Made by a program: the position numbers and the translations under genes. Positions 4,883 through 6,130 of a stretch of DNA of 6,130 bases are shown piece by piece. The DNA is from Candidatus Parcubacteria bacterium (GTDB lineage: Bacteria; Patescibacteriota; Minisyncoccia; Phycocordibacterales; GCA-2747955). The DNA lies in the NCBI GenBank assembly GCA_027039745.1, contig JALUMP010000164.1, positions 1-6,130 of the forward strand, in the 5' to 3' direction. The first letter of the stretch is position 1. Every line of letters starts with the position of its first letter. The notes beneath the pieces are model-generated. The model had not been told where the DNA came from. It did no database searches and saw nothing but the letters and a program-made list of their open reading frames with translations.

Positions 4883-6091
4883 TTAGAAACTATCATTTTT
4901 GAGCTTAAAATCTTTATCTCCACAAAACCTACAAAAAGTACCTTCTGAGTGTGTTGTTTGTGCACATTTTGTACAAATGACCATTAACCTTTCTCCACAC
5001 TTGTAACAACTTTTTTCATTACCTCTTAAACCGGTAGCACAATATGGGCATCTTTTTTTAGAAATTCTCTTAAGATATGTTCTTTTTTTTGAAAATAATT
5101 TTTTTTGAACAAAATATACCAAACCAAGAGTAGCTAAAATTGCTAAAATAATTAAAATATAATTAAAAACGACAGCAATGTTTCATGATTCTAAAAACTG
5201 AAAAAAGTCTTTTAACAAATGGTCTGGTATTAAGTCTAACAATATCTCAAAGATTCCAAAAATTATAGGGATTGCTGTTACAATCAATAAATGTGCAAAA
5301 ATCAAAGAAGATATATTCTTTTCTCTTTTAGACCTCACTTTATACAAAAATCAAAAAATTAAAAATAAAGGAAATAGAAATAGAAATTTAACTCCATATT
5401 TTTTAATCGGATACCAAAATTTTTCTTTTTCGTATATATTTTTTATGATTGGTTTATTTGTTTTAATAATACTGAAAAACTTTTTAGTATCACCCAAAGA
5501 CATCAATTTATTTTCTAATTGGTCTTGTTCTTGCTTTAAAATATTTTTTTCTTTATTATGATTATAGATTTCTATTTTGACACTATCTGCCGTAGAAGTT
5601 GTAATAGAATTTTCAGTTTTTTGTTTAGCTATAGCCTCCAAAAGCAATGTGTCGTAGCTATTTTCCTTTTGTTGTATATCTTGTTCTAATTTACGTATAT
5701 CTACACGAACCATATAGATTTGTTTAGATACTGTTTTAACATCAATACTATCCCTAATAGAATCAACAGCCTTGTATATTTCTTTACAACTTGAAATAAT
5801 TTTTTTATTATTTAATTCATCATAATCATGATCATGTCCATACTCTACTATACTCATCACTTGATCTGGTAACAATGTTGTATTGTCTAAATACGATAAA
5901 CAGCTTCAAGGCACTTTTTCTCCAGGAGATGTTAACTGTCTCACTTGGACATCGAGCCCTGAAAATAAATTAACAATCACAAAAACATCTAGTGCAATAA
6001 TTAATAATATTGAAATAAAATTTAAAGGTTCTTTGTTGCCTATATTAGTTAAGTTTTTTCTTATTTTTCCAAATGATTGCAAAATACTCAT
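4883..6091 (-). CDS. Unrecognised membrane protein with coiled coil and C-terminal double zinc ribbon (three in-frame UGA = Trp)
   Basis: Read with UGA as Trp (residues 62, 247 and 303) three separate frames join into one 402-residue protein. The order is: a basic N-terminus; a membrane helix at about 23-44; a hydrophilic region at 45-233 with His/Asp-rich GHDHDYDE (85-92) and a probable coiled coil at about 122-200; a helix at 234-251; a basic loop KVRSKREKN; a helix at about 261-283; a short loop; a helix at 305-328; a very basic linker; and two CxxC-x10-CxxC ribbons (C348, C351, C362, C365 and C373, C376, C387, C390). The positive-inside rule puts the coiled-coil part outside and the zinc ribbons in the cytoplasm. 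An in-frame TAG 12 nt upstream makes the ATG at 6091 the natural start. A TATA-rich stretch (6108-6116) could hold its -10 box; a -35 would lie outside the window. I do not recognise the family. It could be a sensor, a scaffold or an envelope protein; a TGG (W226) is also used. Stop TAA. Confidence 0.87.
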
Positions 6092-6130
6092 AATTTTTGT
6101 CTATTATTTTATAATATAATTATTTAATAT

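Noticed and set aside
1851..5908. Reading the TGAs as stops, making nusG, secE, serS and the membrane gene pseudogenes
   Set aside because: Four genes, two or more of them essential, would be broken only by TGA and never by TAA, TAG or a frameshift, and the TGAs fall at conserved Trp sites.
5883..6119. Open frame on the plus strand near the right end
   Set aside because: It is the shadow of the N-terminal part of the membrane protein, whose frame continues through a UGA with good topology.

Overview
The window looks like a piece of an AT-rich Candidate Phyla Radiation (Patescibacteria, probably Parcubacteria) genome that reads UGA as tryptophan. The MreB, L11 and SerRS sequences resemble CPR versions by eye; I could not run a phylogeny. 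Under the standard code nusG, secE, serS and a membrane protein gene are each broken by in-frame TGA. Reading TGA as Trp restores all four to full length, and three of the TGAs fall on positions where the family has a conserved Trp: SecE W-P-T-R, NusG S-W-x-V-V-R-N-T-P and SerRS Y-D-I-E-L-W-x-P-G. Nine in-frame TGAs and five TGGs encode Trp, and all six genes end in TAA. The CPR recoding I know of is UGA to Gly (Absconditabacteria and Gracilibacteria), which does not fit here. A Mollicute such as Spiroplasma is the main alternative host.

Layout: all protein genes are on the minus strand and both tRNAs are on the plus strand. In the direction of transcription (right to left) the minus strand carries: an unrecognised 402-residue membrane protein with a C-terminal double zinc ribbon (6091-4883); a T-box riboswitch with its terminator (about 4855-4699); serS (4670-3408); then, after the tRNA block, secE (2602-2420), nusG (2405-1851), rplK (1754-1329), a 128-nt imperfect inverted repeat (1334-1207) and mreB (1162-74). 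The usual partner of rplK, rplA, is not next to it.

The plus strand between 2740 and 3381 holds tRNA-Leu(UAA) and tRNA-Lys(CUU), ending in a terminator shared with serS. The DNA in front of each tRNA carries partial, decayed copies of the same tRNA. A 29-bp exact direct repeat, which includes the first 19 nt of tRNA-Lys, flanks a 158-bp insert that could fold into a row of strong hairpins.

The genes belong to core expression and cell-shape functions: protein export (SecE), transcription elongation and antitermination (NusG), the ribosomal stalk base (L11), tRNA-Ser charging with feedback on uncharged tRNA-Ser (T-box and SerRS), and the MreB cytoskeleton. No Shine-Dalgarno sequence is visible before any of the six starts, and mreB has an extended -10 box so close to its ATG that its mRNA may be leaderless.
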